Source of the DNA: Pseudomonas turukhanskensis
GTDB lineage: Bacteria; Pseudomonadota; Gammaproteobacteria; Pseudomonadales; Pseudomonadaceae
Assembly (NCBI RefSeq): GCF_027922365.1
Contig: NZ_BSFN01000003.1
Span: 87,383 to 151,382, forward strand
DNA: 64,000 bases
Reading direction: 5' to 3'
The position numbers were made by a program, and so were the translations under genes. Below the pieces are notes generated by a model. That model had not been told where the DNA came from and did not search any database. It was given only the letters and a program-made list of their open reading frames with translations. Within the stretch, counting starts at the first letter, position 1, and each line of letters begins with the position of its first letter. Shown piece after piece: positions 62,120-64,000 of the stretch.

Positions 62120-63649
62120 TTGTATCCGCTGGAAAAAGAGAAAGCCCGGAGGCCGGTTTCAGAGCCTGACGGCAATAATGAAAGATTGCTTTACGAGGTT
62201 TTTACTTTGGCAGCACGCACCCATGGATTGCAGTCATGGATCGATCGTTTGAATCAGGCCGAGTTACCGGCATTGGCAGCCGTGGTGCAGGACTTGCACC
62301 ACCTGGCCCAGGCAGAAAAGTCGTCGGTGCAGCAATTGGCCGATGTGTTGCTGCGTGATGCATCGCTCACCTCCAAGGTGCTGCGCGTTGGCAATAGCGT
62401 GTACTACAACCCCGCCCAGGAACCCATTCGCACCATTTCCCGCGCGATTGTGTTGATCGGCTTCGACAACGTGCGCCTGATCGGCCTGTCGGTCAGCCTG
62501 ATCGACGGCCTGCTGGGTCGCGCGCCCAGCGAGCAGTTGTACGAGCTGCTGGCCCGTTCTTTCCACGCCGCCGTGCAGGCGCGCAATATCGCCGGTTACG
62601 TGCTCACCAAAAACCAGGAAGAAGTCTTTATCGCTGCCTTGCTCTACCACCTCGGCGCCCTGGCGTTCTGGGGTTGTGCTGGCGAGCAGGCCGATGAACT
62701 GGCCGTGGCCTTGGCTCGCCCCGGTATTAATGAAGACGAAGTGGTGCGCGAAGTGCTGGGCACCAGCTTCCGTCACCTGACCCAGGGCCTGGTGAAAAGC
62801 TGGAACCTCGGCGAAATCGCCAGCCTGGCCCATAACACCGCCAACCATAACGACCCGGCCGCCTTTTCCGTGCACTTGGGCGCGCGCATCAGCGAAGCGG
62901 CGCTGGAAGGCTGGGACTCGCCGCAAATGGAAGCGCTGGTGCAGCAGATGGCGACCTTTACCGGCATCACGCCCGAGGAAGCCTTGCAGCAGGTGCTCGA
63001 CAGCGCCGACGAAGCGGTAAAAGTGGCCGCCACCTTTGGCGCCAGCTCGCTGTGCCGGCTAATTCCCTCCACCGACCCCGAGCTGATTCGCACCCAGCAG
63101 GAACAACGCAAGGCGCGCCTGCTGCAACCCGACTTGCTGGTGCTGCAACAGTCGCTGCAAGACCTCGGCATGATGGTCTCCAAGCGCGCCGATATCGGCC
63201 TGATCCTCGACAGCCTGTTCAAAGGCCTCTACCAGGGTGCCGGGCTGGAGCGGGTGATGCTGGCGGTATTGGCCGAGGAGCAGACGCGCTTCAAGGTCAA
63301 ACGCGCCGTGGGCGAGAAGACCGAGCGCTGGGTAAGCGAGTTTCTGCTGCCGGCCGAGCAGCCGGAGCAGCCGCATATCTTCAGCTACGTGCTGCGCCAC
63401 AAAGAGGCGCTATGGATGGGCGTGCCGGCCAGCTACAACCTGAACGAACTGGTGACGCAACCGATTCGCCAATGGCTGGGGCAGGGCATGTTCTTTATTG
63501 CGCCGCTGATGGCGGGGACGCGGCAGATTGGCGTGCTCTACGCCGACAGCCGCATTTCCGGGCGGGCGTTGAAGCATGAGCAGTTTGTGGCGTTTCAGCG
63601 GTTTACCCAGTTGACCGGGCGGTGTTTGGAGGCGTTGACCAGGAAGTAG
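62120..63649 (+). CDS. HDOD-domain signalling protein with C-terminal GAF-like domain
   Basis: About 509 residues from a TTG at 62120; the true start is uncertain because no ATG with a ribosome site is in frame near the N-terminus. HDOD domain at about 45-240 (SVQQLADVLLRDASLTSKVLRVGNSVYYN, ISRAIVLIGFDNVRLIGLSVSLI), with metal-site residues of true HD phosphohydrolases missing. The C-terminal third (about 340-505) is GAF-like. Likely a regulator of motility or second-messenger signalling. Its 3' end resembles the repeat unit downstream. Confidence 0.8.
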   Translation: MYPLEKEKARRPVSEPDGNNERLLYEVFTLAARTHGLQSWIDRLNQAELPALAAVVQDLHHLAQAEKSSVQQLADVLLRDASLTSKVLRVGNSVYYNPAQEPIRTISRAIVLIGFDNVRLIGLSVSLIDGLLGRAPSEQLYELLARSFHAAVQARNIAGYVLTKNQEEVFIAALLYHLGALAFWGCAGEQADELAVALARPGINEDEVVREVLGTSFRHLTQGLVKSWNLGEIASLAHNTANHNDPAAFSVHLGARISEAALEGWDSPQMEALVQQMATFTGITPEEALQQVLDSADEAVKVAATFGASSLCRLIPSTDPELIRTQQEQRKARLLQPDLLVLQQSLQDLGMMVSKRADIGLILDSLFKGLYQGAGLERVMLAVLAEEQTRFKVKRAVGEKTERWVSEFLLPAEQPEQPHIFSYVLRHKEALWMGVPASYNLNELVTQPIRQWLGQGMFFIAPLMAGTRQIGVLYADSRISGRALKHEQFVAFQRFTQLTGRCLEALTRK

Positions 63650-63664
63650 GTGGGCAAGCAGGGG

Positions 63665-64000
63665 CGTCACTTGCAAGATTCTGGGTCCCAGCCTGCGCTG
63701 GGACGACGGTGGAATCGGCTCAGATGTCCGTCATCCCTGCGCAGGCTGGGATCCGGGTTCGAGCAGCAGATCAGTGACGGGCAGTGTTTGGCAGCGTTGA
63801 CCAAGCAGCAGTTGGGGCGGGGAAGGTCGTCACTTGCAGGATTCTGGGTCCCAGCCTGCGCTGGGACGACGGTGGAATGGGCTCAGATGTCCGTCATCCC
63901 CGCGCAGGCTGGGATCCGGGTTCGAGCAGCAGATCAGTGACGGGCAGTGTTTGGCAGCGTTGACCAAGCAGCAGTTGGGGCGGGGAAGGTCGTCACTTGC
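63665..64000 (+). repeat. 163-bp tandem repeat array, continues past the window
   Basis: The word CGTCACTTGC occurs at 63665, 63828 and 63991, a strict 163-base period; the two full units differ at only a few positions. Each unit contains an inverted pair (TCCCAGCCTGCGCTGGGA and TCCCTGCGCAGGCTGGGA or a variant) followed by a piece resembling the end of the HDOD gene. No coding potential supported. Confidence 0.9.

Noticed and set aside
63650..63940. 96-codon frame in the tandem repeat
   Set aside because: Runs through inverted repeats; the 163-base period is not a multiple of three, so no repeated protein would be kept.
63650..64000. CRISPR array at the right edge
   Set aside because: The 163-bp units are contiguous tandem copies with no variable spacers.

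Overview
The window is a Pseudomonas chromosome segment, most likely from the P. fluorescens group. The evidence is the gene order folD, tRNA-Arg/His/Leu, tig, clpP, clpX, lon, hupB, ppiD, fabI, followed by a YejABEF/Npp-type peptide transporter, together with GC-rich codon use. It is interrupted by one complete, apparently intact prophage of about 37.3 kb inserted in the 3' end of tRNA-Leu(TAG).

Left flank (1-6559): a glycerol-type ABC importer operon (GlpS tail, GlpT, GlpP, GlpQ, a DUF2160 membrane protein, GlpV) ends at a bidirectional terminator facing folD. A three-tRNA operon follows. Its last member, tRNA-Leu, is the attachment site.

Prophage (6542-43878, bounded by an 18-bp direct repeat): a temperate siphovirus with an HK97-type head. 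Next to attL lie a P4-type integrase, an unknown accessory gene, and a leftward operon (LuxR-type HTH, two small proteins, AlpA-like excisionase). Divergent cI and cro follow. The rightward early genes include Rha, an O-like initiator with 21-bp repeats inside the gene (candidate origin), a DnaC-like loader, DnaB helicase and a Q-like antiterminator. After several small terminator-separated genes and a reversed lipoprotein gene come a holin-like pair, an HNH nuclease, a GC-rich cos candidate, small and large terminase, portal, prohead protease, capsid, head-tail connectors and the tail tube. The tail assembly chaperone uses a -1 frameshift that plain ORF calling misses. Tape measure, tail hub, fibres and an SGNH-esterase spike follow, then endolysin and nested Rz/Rz1 spanins. 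The right end holds leftward accessory genes: an SOS-box-controlled gene with an SRAP (YedK/HMCES-like) protein, DUF1652, a DUF4224-like gene and a membrane-anchored protein.

Right flank (43879-64000): a 2OG-Fe(II) oxygenase, then the proteostasis cluster tig-clpP-clpX-lon, with good sigma-32 promoter matches before clpX and lon. hupB comes next, then an unannotated structured-RNA candidate, ppiD and fabI. A five-gene importer with two tandem substrate-binding proteins follows (like NppA1A2BCD), then an HDOD-GAF signalling protein. The 3' end of that gene runs into a 163-bp tandem repeat that continues past the window edge.

The least ordinary signals are the frameshift gene, the SOS-controlled SRAP pair, the operator motif shared by cI/cro and the excisionase operon, the repeats in the O gene, the hupB-ppiD RNA candidate and the 163-bp repeat array. 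No CRISPR array, transposase or rRNA was seen.
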